Numbered from the stretch's first letter, positions 35,101-46,925 are shown. The stretch is 64,000 bases of DNA from Rhabditoides inermis (GCA_963966185.1 CAWZYM010000172.1:1422001-1486000); one strand, 5' to 3'. Notes: a model not told the origin generated them from the letters alone. Program-made: numbers and translations.

Positions 35101-36701
35101 GATGCAACCACCCCCAGGTTGTGAGATAAGATGATGCAACGCCTCGGGGTTTTATCTCGACCCATCCGAAAACACTGCCACTGTTACCGTGTCTGATAGC
35201 CTATCAGCCCAGCTGATATCGCGAGGATTCACGCAGATTCCATGGGCTAAGCGGGGCTTAGTGAGGATTACAGAATGAAAGCGACGCAGGAAATGTTGCG
35301 ACTGTTTAGTAGTATTGTACCCTACAGAGCTGACGCGGTATACCCCGCGCCATAGCGATAATTTTCGATCTACTTCGCTTGCAGTTCGAGATACGGTGCC
35401 ATAACCGTCTGCCTATCTTGTTTTACGCGCCATTGCCGCGAGCTGACTCTCCGTCTTACTCATCTACCTCACCGCGCGCAACTTATCGCGAGCATAGAAC
35501 TGTAGTGCGGTTTGTCATAAACAGTGCACAGCTCGCGCACCCCAACACATACGACGCGACACCACACTCACAGTAGACTCCGGTGGAGTATCCGGCGTTG
35601 CCCATCTCCTTGGCTATCGTGTTTCCGTCGACGGCTGGGGTGGGGAAGATCATGGTGGTGTACGCGTCCGTGCCGCCAGCCGGGTCCTTCCTGAAACCAA
35701 TGGTATTGTGAGTATGATTCAGGAATGTTGATGTTTCCCTGGAGTTGTTCTTCTCAAACACTTGAGATCTTCAACTACGAGTTTTGAAGTAGAGATGGGA
35801 TGTAGGATACGCACGTGAACTTGTTGACGACGACGTTGCTGGGCACAGGGGCTTCCGAGTCGAGCTGGAAGACAGAGCGACGGCGGCGAGACGGCTGCAG
35901 GGCGGCCAGCAGCTGGAAGCAAAGGGGGAATATTAGAAGTTGTTTGTGTGTTTGATAGCGTGAATGCTGGTGGATTTGATAATATTGTCCTTTTTATTGT
36001 TCGATTTCTTTGTACAGCAAGACGGCTACAGGGCCGCGAGAAGCTGAAAGGGAGAAGTAGTGATAGGGAACTCGCTCGCCCTCGGCTCGCCATTTTTACG
36101 CTTATTGACAAAGCTCTCTTTCCCCAGTATCACCCGCATAAATTTGATAGCACATTGCATTTGATTTTTGCAGTTCGCGTTTTCATAGAACTCGCAAGGT
36201 GGCATTAACCACCATTACACAACTTCTGTGATATCATGCGTGAAACGTATATGGTTTTGCACTGCATTCAAATTACTAACGTCAGTCTAGTCGCTAGAAT
36301 ACTTTGTCCTAGACCAAACTCTCTAGAGTCTCTCTCTCCCTACATGCATACCTTGGCGGCGACGTCCTTGGCTGCGGTCTTGAATGCGTCCGAGTCGGGC
36401 TTGGCGAGGTCGTCGTTCCACTGCAGACCCTGCAGCTGCGTCGAAGTGAAGATCGCTGACGACTCGCCGGTGGAAGACGGCTCCTTGCTGTGGCTGTCCG
36501 AGTCTGAAGGACAGTTCTGTTTTTCTTTTTCTTCAGATACATTGCATTAAGAAAGAGAGAGCGAAAGGGGAAAGAGAGAGAGAGAGCGATGGCCTCACCG
36601 CTGTTCTTGGATATGCCGATGCCGAGCATGACCGCTCCGGCTATGAACAGCGCCACGGAGAAGCCGAAGCATAGCAGTAGTAGTAACTGCTTCCGCTCCA
36701 T
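20747..36701 (-). CDS. Giant type II membrane protein: SEA-like domain plus about eight VWA-like modules
   Basis: The start MERKQLLLLLCFGFSVALFI (ATG at 36701) is a signal anchor. Exons 2-4 (36505-35574) resemble an SEA domain (FTSTQLQGLQWNDDLAKPDS). Pro/Thr linkers follow (34766-34390). VWA-like modules have first strands near 33965, 31766, 30050, 28470, 27040, 24945, 23430 and 21980, e.g. CILDVLYLIDESQSM and DVTLLIDTSVQAD. Later strands such as ARNVIIITDG and VRPMLIFLSDG match the VWA core. A second Pro/Thr linker lies at 27325-27250. The gene ends FVQTY-EFY at TAG 20747. I count more than fifty exons and roughly 1,800-1,900 residues. It is expected at the cell surface or in matrix, binding ligands. 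Only the second module has DxSxS (DESQS, 31754-31768); the rest have substitutions. One intron appears to use GC-AG (donor at 23405). Two fused genes cannot be fully excluded, but no internal stop or poly(A) signal was seen. Confidence 0.85.
24540..24700. repeat. Dispersed repeat in VWA-gene intron, copy 1
   Basis: The stretch around GGACGCTAG...CGTTTTCGATGTTTTTG...CGTCTTCAC (24632-24675) recurs, diverged, at about 26930-26978 as TGGACGCTAGAGTGTGTC and following. Both lie in introns of the VWA gene next to exon donors. The family is unknown. Confidence 0.4.
30080..30268. repeat. Long GA-rich tract in an intron
   Basis: A GA/GGGA tract of nearly 190 bp lying just 5' (on the minus strand) of the third VWA module. 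Similar tracts sit in other introns of the gene at 24778-24870, 26380-26465, 30835-30915 and 32121-32186. Confidence 0.85.
31131..31352 (+). repeat. Dispersed repeat preceding tRNA-Ser copy 2
   Basis: A diverged copy of 11580-11800, in the same orientation relative to its tRNA. It lies in an intron of the VWA gene on the opposite strand. Confidence 0.6.
31353..31434 (+). tRNA. tRNA-Ser(UGA)-like gene inside a VWA intron, anticodon-stem mismatch
   Basis: An 82-nt sequence nearly identical to 11801-11882, with anticodon UGA and intact A/B boxes. The anticodon stem TTGGA/TCAAA has a G-A mismatch at a different position from copy 1. It is antisense to the host gene. It may be transcribed, but function is uncertain. 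Confidence 0.7.
34792..34955. mobile_element. Truncated MITE related to 11109-11497
   Basis: The sequence from AAGTTTCTATCATGAACTGA through AAAGCGCGCCAATTC and CGATTACAGATCAATAAACT matches the right half of the 11109-11497 element with many substitutions. Its left half and intact termini are missing. It lies in an intron of the VWA gene, with unannotated sequence continuing to about 35570. Confidence 0.5.
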
Positions 36702-37660
36702 CGCAACTGCAATACTAGTAAACGTGATAGATAATCCATATAGCATGCTCAGACGCGCGCTTTTAGGAAGACCATAGGAAAACCAACTCGCTACAATGAC
36801 GGTACAATGGTCGAAAGTGCAATGCGGACAGGAGAGTGAAGCTGTCCCAGATAGATAGAGAGAAAGTGAAACTATAGGGTGAACACTCCTCTCTTTATCA
36901 TGTCACATCTCATCTCATGCACTCATACATACAGTAGCACTCATACAGTTCTTTTTCTCGCAATGAGTCTCACGATGCGTCTATGAGAGAAAGGAGGAGA
37001 CACAGAAGTGTCAGCTCGAATGAAAAAAGAAAGATATACGGTTAGAGCACCATACTCCTAGTATACTACTTGATCGTCTGAAAAAAACACTATTTTTCGA
37101 TGGCCGTATTCAACTAACTAAACGTGGACAAGTGAAACTGAAATACAATTACATCAGAGGATATGCATAAGGTTTTCAATAGGAACGCGAGTAGTCATCA
37201 AACTGGTGAACTACAGGTTTGGAGTGGCGGACAGATTGGCAACATATCACTGCGTGAGTTGAGGCTCGCACTGACGGCGTGCGCTATCAATGGCAATGAA
37301 AGCGCACTGTTTGAACAGACACTTTGCGACACAACAACACCTCAACAAACACCAATGATAAAGTGATCGGCGCTGGCCGATTATCAACTCATACTCATCT
37401 AACATTTCAACGCCGATAAGAAACACTATAGCCAGGGTTGGGGAATGACAGTAACCCTCGAGAGCCTCCGTTTTAAGTCCCTCCTTATCTCCTCTCTTTC
37501 TTGGTAGCTGCACGCTTACACAGATATTCATTTGTATATTTATCACTTTATCTGGGAGCGTTGGTTTGGGAGGGTTCAACTTTGTACACTTGGCACATCA
37601 GATGATTCAATACCTTTGCGAAGAGATATGGGAAGTCGAAAGGGAACATATGTCCTTCAG
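36702..37660. other. 5' flank of the VWA gene; no gene seen
   Basis: This interval should contain the minus-strand promoter of the VWA gene. I found no convincing exon on either strand and no clear TATA element close to 36701. Confidence 0.35.
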
Positions 37661-37790
37661 GGGGTTCTTCTGAAATGATTAGTCATCGTGTACATGTAGC
37701 CTTGCAGTAGACGTCACAAGTCATTGCGGACGTAGGGATTCCGGTTTGCCAACGGGGGAATAGGCGCGCTAGGCTACGCGGATGGACACA

Positions 37791-37798
37791 TATAAAAG
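37791..37798 (+). promoter_or_regulatory. TATA-like box
   Basis: TATAAAAG lies about 2 kb upstream of the secreted-protein gene at 39771. It could be that gene's promoter if a long 5' UTR intron is removed, but no link was demonstrated. The rest of 37800-39770 contains microsatellites (38331-38378, 39124-39218) and a 29-bp tandem repeat, with no supported exon. Confidence 0.3.
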
Positions 37799-38327
37799 CG
37801 GACGAGCAAACCTGCCAGCGGTTTGTCCCTGTTTTCGTTGCTGTGTGTTCGATTTGCATTCCATTGATCGTTTGAACTCTCTCTCTGTGGATCGATGTCC
37901 TGAAATCACCGAGGGAGATCCCCCCTAAATCCGCCCGCATAACTAGATCGCGCGAGCGATTCTCCCTCAAACGACTTTCCTCCGAAGACCCCCCTCATTC
38001 ACTCCTCCTCTCATCGCCTACTATTGAACTGTAGTCTCTCTGTCGCGTCGTGTGGTCAACAAATCAACGTGCTTCGCATTCCTTCTCCTCGTTCATTATC
38101 ATGCTATCACTATCAGCTATCAGCTCTATTACCACCCGCGCCAGTGATTCAACCATCGTGTGTTGTTTCTGCCCACGCCTTATCTGTGATTCATTAATTA
38201 TCGTCATAATGCTCGAATGCCTAAAGCGATAGCCACACCCACACACAGAGAGAAATTCCGTGTTTTATCGCGAATCGTCGAATTTCGATGTTCCGGTTGC
38301 GCCATTGAAGGGGCTGACACGCATGGA

Positions 38328-38379
<52 letters not shown>

Positions 38380-38616
38380 TACAACCACAACACTACATAC
38401 CGGATTCACGCAAGTTTTGCAGACAAAGTGGGGTGTCAATGACCGTGTATGGTCAATTTGCGCGGGTTCCATGCTGCGAAAGTGAAAGTGGATCATGAAT
38501 CGTCCTGTATTTAGCTTTTTGAATATTCCTTGCGTATGGAAATGCAGTCGATTGATTCAGGCTGGTTGTGAAAGTGAAATTGAATGATACACGAACACGA
38601 CTGACTTGGTCAGTTA

Positions 38617-38673
38617 GGTCAGTTAGTCAGTTCACTCTTGAGTTTGGTCAGTTAGTCAGTTCACTCTTGAGTT
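38617..38673. repeat. 29-bp tandem repeat, two units
   Basis: GGTCAGTTAGTCAGTTCACT and the following 9 bases repeat directly at 38617 and 38646. Confidence 0.85.
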
Positions 38674-39146
38674 GTTTTGAGATCCGTTCACAGCCACCCA
38701 TTCTTGACGCTTTCTTTTTTGAACGAAACGTGTTTGCGTATTTTGTGGAGCGTGAACCTAAATTCAGGGGGAGCGAACCGTGCGATGTTACTTGCGATTG
38801 CTGGATTCCCGCTATCGCGTGTCGATGACCGTACATGGGTACATGGCCAATTCACTTGCTATGTTCTTTTCTTTCAGCTGGTCTAGTGATGGTCTCTGCA
38901 ATTTCAAATACTACAAGATTCTAATAGCAGTCTAGTGATTTTTGAGTGCACATCGATTGCGCAGTAGGCCATAAATCTTCAAACCACCCGTGTCTGTCTC
39001 TCGCCAATAAGCCCTCGAACCTGCTTCTTCACTTTCCCACCACATCACCTCTACCTATCGCGGGAAAACGATCTGCATTTTTCCCCACTGTCGAAATCCA
39101 GAATGGCTATGTGGCAGGTAGGGGGAGAGAGAGAGAGAGAGAGAGA

Positions 39147-39194
<48 letters not shown>

Positions 39195-39770
39195 AAGAAA
39201 GAGAAAGAGAGAGAGAGACGTGACTCGTGGAGAGTAACAGGCGGCGAGACAAAGGGCGCGCGCGCGTGCGAACCTGCTTTGCTGAGTGATGTTGCGCAAC
39301 CCAGCCTCTCTCTCTCATTCATCCGAACTCATCCGAAATGTCAGATCGCGCAACGTCCTGAATTTCGGAATCATTCCATCGTCAATGGTCTCGCAGCTTC
39401 CTTGCGCCTTCCTTGTACGGTATGGTGAAGCCGCAATCTCAACACCATCTCTGTTCGAGTCCTCGATGCGATCTCCCCCCATAGGGTGTTCGGATCGGCT
39501 AGCGTCGCTGGAACGGACTTGTCCTTCAGCCACCCTATCTGGCTATTAGCCCAGCAACATTCCATCACATACCAGTTTCCACACCAAATACATGCTTCTC
39601 TCACGCGCTTTCTTGTCTGTTCTGCACATGTGATACTGAAAATGCCGTAACACCAATATACTTTTTTCTGATAGTGTGATCAGATGTCTTTGAATTTTTC
39701 ATACTTGCCTTGCTGTCGTCAATGATTCTCGCTTGTCGTGAAAACACATTCATATCCCGCTTGCTTGCAG

Positions 39771-40160
39771 ATGCTTCCCCTGCTGCTGCTGCTTAGTCTA
39801 GTCTCTCTCGCGGCTGCGGGTCCAGATGCGGGCGCCGCCGGAGCCGCCGCCGGGGCAAAGGCATTCCAGGTACGGCATAAAAACATTTCCGAATACGCAT
39901 TAGTACTCAACGTATCAAAAATTGCATTGTTTTTACAGGACGCATACTTTTCGATGTGAAGAGCGTGATAATAACACACATTCATAATCATAACACTGCA
40001 ATACAAACAATCTCTGTTCCTGAACTCAAATAGTTGATATTACATGCGTACTGCCTTTTATGAAATGACAACCACGCCATCCATAATATAGCATACACTT
40101 CCACAATCAAAATAAATGAGTACATAAGTACAAGTACATTGTGTCGTTCGTAAACTAGCC

Positions 40161-40206
<46 letters not shown>

Positions 40207-42839
40207 CTCTGATTCCAATGTATCCCTTGCAGGCAGCAGCGGCGCAGCTGGGCATGGGCGGTCCCGGTCTGGCCAGCGGAGGCGCGCCGATGGACATGAC
40301 AGCACTGGCAGGCAACATGGAGAAGTTCGGACAGAGTCAGTGACACTTCCCATTTTCACTGATCTGACACTTTTCCATAACCTTTTTCAAACAAAAGTTC
40401 GGACAGCATTGTTGTTGATGATATTCTTTATAAACCAAAAAAAGTTTGAAAAACACATTAGTTTTCAGTTTACTCGATGGCGACTCAGATCATGCAGATG
40501 GGTGGAAACTTCATGGGCGGAGGAGGAGGAGGAGGAGTAGGAGGAGGAGGAGGAGGGGAGAGGGCGCGGGCATACGGAGAGAACAGCATCCTGGGAGACA
40601 CCATCCGACCCACATTCAGAGGTGAGTGCTCTTAAAAGCACACGATTTATAATTTTGCACTTACTCATTTTCTCATTCACAAACATTGAAAAATCAATAC
40701 AAAAAGAGGTCTAGATGTCATAAAGTTTCTTGCAAAAAGTCTCGCAACGAGCAGGGTTCGAACCTACGCGGGTAGTGCCCATTGGATTTCAAGTCCAACT
40801 CCTTAACCACTCGGACATCGTTGCATGTTTATTGCGGGAACGACGCGCGGTGGCGGGCCGGGGGCGTCGGCAGTAGGGCTACCGGCAATAACGCCAGACC
40901 GCTGCGTCTCGCGATTTCCCAAAAAAAGCCAAAAAGAACGCTGAGAAAGAAAACAAACCAATAAAGGAGAGGAGTACGCAATGTAAAAACGAAATGACCA
41001 GCTGATGTCTCACGTCAAAACGATTTCTACAAAAGTCTCTTTGTCCGTGGCGGGACCAAGTTTATATAAAAAAATTCCCATTGGAAACTCGTGTCATGTT
41101 TGTACCTCACCGTGAAGGAAGCGCCGATTGTCTGATTCTTAAGATGTTTGATATTACATTAATTATAATTAGTAGCATTTTTATTTTTGTTTCAATTCAA
41201 TCACCATATCAACATGGATTATGTCAACCACGTGTTATTATTCCGTACACCTCTCCTTTAAAATACAAACGTTTTCAGGCTTCGACTCAGAGCCGCCGCC
41301 GCCGCCTCCCACCATGTCTATGGCTAACATGTACGGAAGCGGAGCAGCCAGCGGGGGAAAGGTGAGCACACATCATACATTACTGCATTCTGCATGTATT
41401 ATGTAAAGTGAATTAGTGCTTTTAGAGAAACTAGTGGAAGGTGAATTACTAATCAACTTTGTACGTTTCAGACATACGGCGGCGCTTCGTCGGGTCGCTC
41501 GGGCATCCAGACGCTGCTGAATACGTTCCTCGGGTCTTCAGTGGGTGAGGAGCCCCTCCCTCCCCCGCCCACACCCAAGCCCCGCCAGCCGAGCATCATG
41601 GACTTCTTCGGAGGCGGAGGCGATCTGCAGGTGAGATGCAGTCGCCGGACCGACTATTTTATTCGCTCGAATACCGAGAAAAGGGGGCCTAAACAAACAA
41701 ATATTCACAGAAACAAAAATGATCACAAGAAACATAAAACGAATACTTACTGTCCATAGGACATAGGGTACATAGAAATATGTCTTCAGCCATGCTGATG
41801 AGTGTGTCTGGTGGGTGGCCGGCCCTGCCAAAGCATAATGCAAACTTTTTTTCTCTGTTCAGCCGTCGCAGCCGAAGCCGCGCGCCCAGCGGGGAATCAT
41901 CGACGCGTTCCTTGGCGGCGGCTACGAGAAGCCGACGACGGAGGCGCCCCGGCCGAGGAACTTGTTCGAGCAGTTCATGGGAGTCGTCGAGCCCACCACA
42001 CAGGTAACCATCTCTTTACTTTTCAATCAACTACTTATGTAGCCTTTGAAAATCACTATATTCACCTCGCGCCTTTCCTTTGATTTAGTGTGGTTCGAGT
42101 CTTCGCGAAGTAAACATGTGAAGCATAAAGATCTTTCACAGGCTCCGCGTCGTCCGGCGCTCGATTCGTGGCTGGAGATGTTCGGGATGGCGCAGCCGAC
42201 GACCACGCCCAAGCCGCCGCCGGCAGCCGCCCTATTCAATCCGAGGGAGGGATTCGGAATGGGACGGGGAGGTGCGTGTGTAGCTAATCATGTAGCCGTC
42301 AGTATCTTCAAACTATTCCCAAAATGCCTTCCAACTACTTCCAACTATGTACTTCCGATATGCTCCCAACTATTTCAAACATGTGAATGCCCTCCAACTA
42401 CTTCGAACTACTGCGGAAACGGTTTCCGAAGAGAGTGACCATGTCTTGATAGTTCTCTAGAATCTCGTCGATCGGTGATCGATCAAACAGTCAGGATAGT
42501 TGAACAGCTAGTAGCGATTTCAGCTCGAAAAAATTATCGCGCTCAAGCTGGTGCTTTCACAAAACGGCACGCAATGGGCGTGCCGCGGTTTAGAACTAAC
42601 AACACCAAACGTCAAAGACTATATTTCAACATGGATGGGTTTTTGTATTATACGGTTTCGTCGCTGAAATGCTTGTTCTAAAAACATATATAATGTGTTG
42701 ATATAACGTTTACCTTCCAGGCGCGTCTAACATCGACGGCATCATCAACGCGTTGATGCGGAATGGAGTGCGCGCGGCGGAGCCAGAGCCGGCATGGCCA
42801 CAGGCACTCCTCAGCCAGTTCTTCGGGAAGCGGAAATAA
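39771..42839 (+). CDS. Secreted Gly/Pro-rich protein with repeated short hydrophobic motifs (8 exons, 328 aa)
   Basis: The exons 39771-39869, 40233-40335, 40469-40621, 41279-41361, 41472-41630, 41863-42003, 42142-42271 and 42721-42839 sum to 987 nt, in frame with GT-AG introns throughout. The N-terminus MLPLLLLLSLVSLAAAG is a signal peptide, and TTGCAG directly precedes the ATG. A Gly-rich run (about 40517-40557) is followed by six short motifs: LLNTFLG, IMDFFGG, IIDAFLG, LFEQFMG, WLEMFGM and LLSQFFG. Pro/Thr/Arg linkers (PPPPTPKPRQP, TTEAPRPR, TTTPKPPP) separate them. The protein ends FFGKRK. It has no cysteines in the parts I read, so it is not disulfide-knotted. It could be cuticular or extracellular matrix material, or a multi-peptide precursor. 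No family is recognised. Confidence 0.8.
40743..40824 (-). tRNA. tRNA-Ser(UGA)
   Basis: An 82-nt serine tRNA read on the minus strand. The acceptor stem is GCAACGA/TCGTTGC, the anticodon loop CTTGAAA sits in a perfect stem TTGGA/TCCAA, and the long variable arm GGGCACTACCC, T-arm GTTCGAACC and discriminator G are all present. Of the three copies in the window this is the one with fully paired stems, so it is the likely functional gene. It lies in an intron of the secreted-protein gene, antisense to it. Confidence 0.9.
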
Positions 42840-44340
42840 CTCCCTCTTTCTCACCACTACGCAACCGACAATTGTTCCAATACGACTCGAATCTGTCGGA
42901 AGATTACCATATCACAGTACTGCCGACGATCTTTCACTAGCATAATATCACCGTACTTTCACTTTCATGCAATGCGTAGTCTAGCCAATAACGCTTTATT
43001 TGCCTGTTTGTACATACCCCGTAATATTGATGATTTCCAATGTGCAAGAGAGAGATGATGAGTATGTGCCTTATTGTCTTATTGACTACAGAAATTGAAT
43101 GTGATGCCAGCGTGCATAAATATATATATTAATTTTGTTTCATGTATGTATAGCCTCCCTTTCTTTTCATCATACGGCAGTTCCTTTTCCGACTGTTTTT
43201 CAAACACGTATCGTTGCCATTAGCGCCTGGAACAGCGTATTCCAGTAGTGGAACGAACACTGCTTCGAAATGTTGATTCGTCCAGCTTGTGATAATTGCG
43301 AAATGTTCTACAGTATAGTCTGAAGAGAAGACAATGATTCAACTGGCGACAGAACATGAGGGTCACTCACATAGTTTGTACGATGAGCACATGCTTCACT
43401 CGAACTGCTGCGGTAGTGATTCGTTCGATCATCGCACATCTGAAAAAGACCTCTCTTCTATGCCCCTCTCTTACTCTCTCACTCAGTATTTTTCGATTCA
43501 TTTCGTCTTCTCCTTTCTCTCCCTTCCTTGTGTGTCTGTAATCCTAAGTTCTCGCTGGCATGACTGATCATGCTAGCAAGAAATGCGTTGTTTTCCTTTA
43601 TTGTTTTTTTCAGTGGTGTGTGTCTGTCTGTTTGTCATTCTGTCCGGAGAAATATATCTTCTCAAAGTATACCCTGTTCGCTGATTTCTTCTAAAAAAAG
43701 TTCCTCTAATACCCGAGACCGCAAAATTCCAAATATCTCGTCAATAGCGATCTTCTGATCATACCTAATCTCTTAACTATAAAGAGAATTTTCAAAATGT
43801 TTCAAATCGAACAAAACTTAGATGATAGGTGGATCGACTTAGAAAAATCGATCACCGCGATACCAGCCGACTGTAACCTCATCTTCATGCCCAAGGGGGC
43901 GAATGTACATACCCAAAATGCACCCAAATTTCATGATCTTCGATTTCTAAAGAAATTTAACAGAAGATAGACTACGTGAAAAAGATTATAGAAACTTGTT
44001 CCATTTTTCGAAGAGTCGTCAAGTTGGGTCAAAATGATCGACTTTTCGTACAGGCGAGATAGAGTTTCCAATTTGAAATTTTAAGCTTTTATGGGCGAAA
44101 AAACCTTTTGGTCAAAATTTCAGATTGATCGTAATTCGTCTTCATACCGTATTAGACAACTTTTGAGCGCCTGTTACTTGTTGAGGTCGCGTCCACCGGA
44201 TTGCTCGCTACCAGTCGCGAAGTCAACAGATCGATGTCAATTAGCTGACATTCGCAATTACTGACCCATATCTACATTTTGGTCCGTCAGTTCAATAGAA
44301 ACACCCGTGAATAATAACAAGAATATAATGATTTTCTTTA
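42840..44340. other. Intergenic; no gene recognised
   Basis: The 3' flank of the secreted-protein gene (AT-rich, with TAAATATATATATTAA near 43123). Beyond about 43700 the sequence looks like diverged repeat DNA rich in AAATCGA-type strings. No exon chain was supported. Confidence 0.35.
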
Positions 44341-44602
44341 AAAAGTACTTGCGTAAACAGATGAACTTTGTCTTATCCCAATGCAGCAAAAGCACATGCA
44401 TAAAGCGTTTACAAATACTATCACAAACCTGCACCTTTCTTTCCTCTCTTTCTCTCTTATCTCTCCTATTTGTGTTCACTGGTTATTATCAACAGAACTT
44501 TCCCGAATACGCAGGTTTGTGTTAGTATTTGTAAACGCTTTATGCATGCGCTTTTGCTGCATTGGGATAAGACAAAGTTCATCTGTTTACGCAAGTACTT
44601 TT
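44341..44602. mobile_element. Foldback (palindromic) element
   Basis: Arms of about 92 bp (44341-44432 and 44510-44602) are near-perfect inverted repeats around a 77-bp spacer. The arms contain TTATCCCAATGCAGCAAAAG and its complement. No coding content was found. The string AAAAGCACATGCA is shared with the foldback elements at 54575 and 62519. Confidence 0.8.
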
Positions 44603-45309
44603 CAAAGAAAATATATGTCCTTTTGTTAAATTTCATAAAAATTTTGAATATGCGCTGAATTATGTTTATTCATTATTCATCTGGAGAATAATAAAAACTA
44701 CTGTCTCTCACTCCCTCTGTTCTCTCCTTCTCTTCGTCCCTTTTCCCTCTTTCACTGTTCCTTCTGCCTTCTCTCTCTTTCACTGTTTTCTCTCTCGCTC
44801 TCACTTTCTGCCCTTCTCTCTCTGTCTCTTTATATATCTTTCTGCTCTTTTATCAACGTTTACAAATACTAACACAAACTCTCGACCGTTCTCTCTCTTC
44901 TTACTCTCATGTACCACAGATCACACGTTACGTTTCGGATCGCCGTTACGTTTCACAAAACGTTTTTCCCCACATATTTTCTCACTACCGTTCGGAGTCG
45001 CGCCTACTGCGCTCTTTCTCCTGGTTATAGTTGGCGGACCTAAAACAACGCAAACCCGGCGCGAATTAGACGCTGGCGGCAGCGGGGCGAACTACACTCA
45101 GTGTGCTAATTGGAGAACACGCGCAGAAAACGCGAGAGAGTACGCTTTCGGCAGAGAGTCAGAGTTACCGGACACGACAACCAATGATCTGTCCTTCGGA
45201 ACCGTGTGAATCTAACTAACATGATTTGGATGAGTCCACATTGATGTTAACATGACCTTTGGATATCGCTTCTTGAAAATTCTGGCGCGAGCCTTATCCT
45301 AAGCCAAAA

Positions 45310-45335
45310 GAGAGGGCGCTGCGCGCCCTCTCTAA
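45310..45335. repeat. GC-rich hairpin
   Basis: GAGAGGGCGC-tgc-GCGCCCTCTC forms a perfect 10-bp hairpin in otherwise AT-rich DNA. Comparable hairpins lie at 46728-46755 and 56650-56695. They resemble the termini of the 1-7279 array but lack a CTAG end. Confidence 0.6.
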
Positions 45336-45654
45336 TTCAGTGGTTAAAAAAAACAAAATTCCTAGCTTCAGCGCATAACTTCAACGAAGAGTTAAAGATT
45401 GGAAGTGAGCATTTTCGATTATAAATTGAATCCTCATTAGCATCAAGTGCAAGACTCATTCCATATTGTGATGATTGCGATTAAAGAGTGAATGCGATTT
45501 GTAATTGTTATTAAATCATAGAAAAAGTAGAAACACATCACTTTCTACCCTGCTTCGTTCTCGAACGCGAATAATATTTGATGTAGTGCTTGCTCACTCT
45601 AGCGGCAAGAATTCTGAATGTGAAAATACTTGGTACGATTTGGAAATGAGAGTA

Positions 45655-46025
45655 GAAAAGAGCACATGACAGTCTCCAGAAAAATGTTGTGATCGATGCG
45701 GAGACGTGACAATAGACAGAAGAGAACATCGAACTGCCTCTAGAAAGTTACTGTAACTGCAACTGAGACTTGAGAGATTGTGACTGCAGAGGAGACGTGG
45801 GAGTAGACAGAAGAGACCATATACATGTAATTGCAACTCTCATCTAGAGAGTCTAGAGGGTTCTTGTCACCGCAGCGGAGACGTGGGAGTGGACTGGACA
45901 GAAAAGACACAGATCTGAGCACTGTCTCTAGAAAGTTTTTGTCACGTGAGAGTAGACAAAAAAAATCATGAAACTATATCTAGAAAAATACATTGACCAC
46001 AGCGGAGAAGTGAGAGTTGAACAGT
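45655..46025. repeat. Degenerate minisatellite
   Basis: Roughly 80-100 bp units share GCGGAGACGTGGGAGTAGAC-like cores (near 45698, 45790, 45876, 45948, 46000) followed by TCTAGAAAGT-type strings. Spacing is irregular. No coding frame persists across units. Confidence 0.55.
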
Positions 46026-46129
46026 ATGGGACCCAGGCAAGACCCCTGTGGTACACCAACAAGCCGTGGAGAGGAGAGCTCATCACCGACCATTACTTGT
46101 GGCGACCCTTTCCGGACCCACCGTGCTTT

Positions 46130-46925
46130 CGGACAATCCGTGTGTTTCGTAACAACAAAATTATCATGCGGACAGAGCGTGTGTTTGAGTGAGACTTGAA
46201 CAAGTGAAAATGAAACGGACAAACCGTGTGTAAATAATTCTGCGGACAATTCGTGTGTTTGTGCCTATAGGTCATTCCCCCCTTTCAGCGTACGGCGATA
46301 ACGCTGGCTCGCCAGACAGACGAGAATTTTATGCAAATTAGCCCCGATTGTATGTTTGTGTGCTCAAACATGGTAAAAATGACGGAAATCGAAAAATCGA
46401 GCACTAGAGATCTCTGAGCGTTCTATCTGGGCATCTTCTCCAGAAAACTGGGCGCTGTGCGATAAGTTTGAAGAGAGTAATTAAGTTTCGGAGCTTTCCC
46501 ATTGGAAATCGAGTCAAAATCAAGGTTTTTGGACTCTAATTAAAAAACGGACGCGAAAATCGAAAATCGAACACTAGAGATCAATGAGAACTACTGATAC
46601 TGATACCCACCACATATCAACATTTTGTGAAGATTGCTTAATTCTGAAAGGAGTAATTAACTTTGAAAGATGGAGAACTGTGCTTCATTAGACTTGCAAA
46701 TGACCCTCATTTCCCTTAAAAAAAAAAGGCCGCCAAGCGCGCGAGTTGCGCGGCCGAATGGTCTCGCACGGGCCAATAACGGTCAATTGCTGCCTCAAAT
46801 GCTGTCAAGTAAACATTCGGCGAAATGACTGCCGTACGATGAACGGGGGGATGCCCTATAGCTAGGAAAATAGATGTGCGGACATTGTGTGAGTGATTCG
46901 TTCACGGACAATCTGTGTGTTGTTA
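46130..46925. repeat. Dispersed CGGACAATCCGTGTGTTT-type motif, six copies
   Basis: Variants of the motif begin at 46130, 46169, 46216, 46243, 46879 and 46905. Between the fourth and fifth lies a block (46300-46755) with an internal duplication around CGAGCACTAGAGATC, ending in a GC hairpin (46728-46755). Confidence 0.5.

Noticed and set aside
38217..39428. Frames around GA tracts (38217-38498, 38946-39428)
   Set aside because: They depend on microsatellite sequence and have no splice-consistent continuation.
44381..44658. Frames with the peptide ICKRFMHALLLHWDKTKF
   Set aside because: They arise in the arms of the foldback element on both strands; no conservation as protein is indicated.
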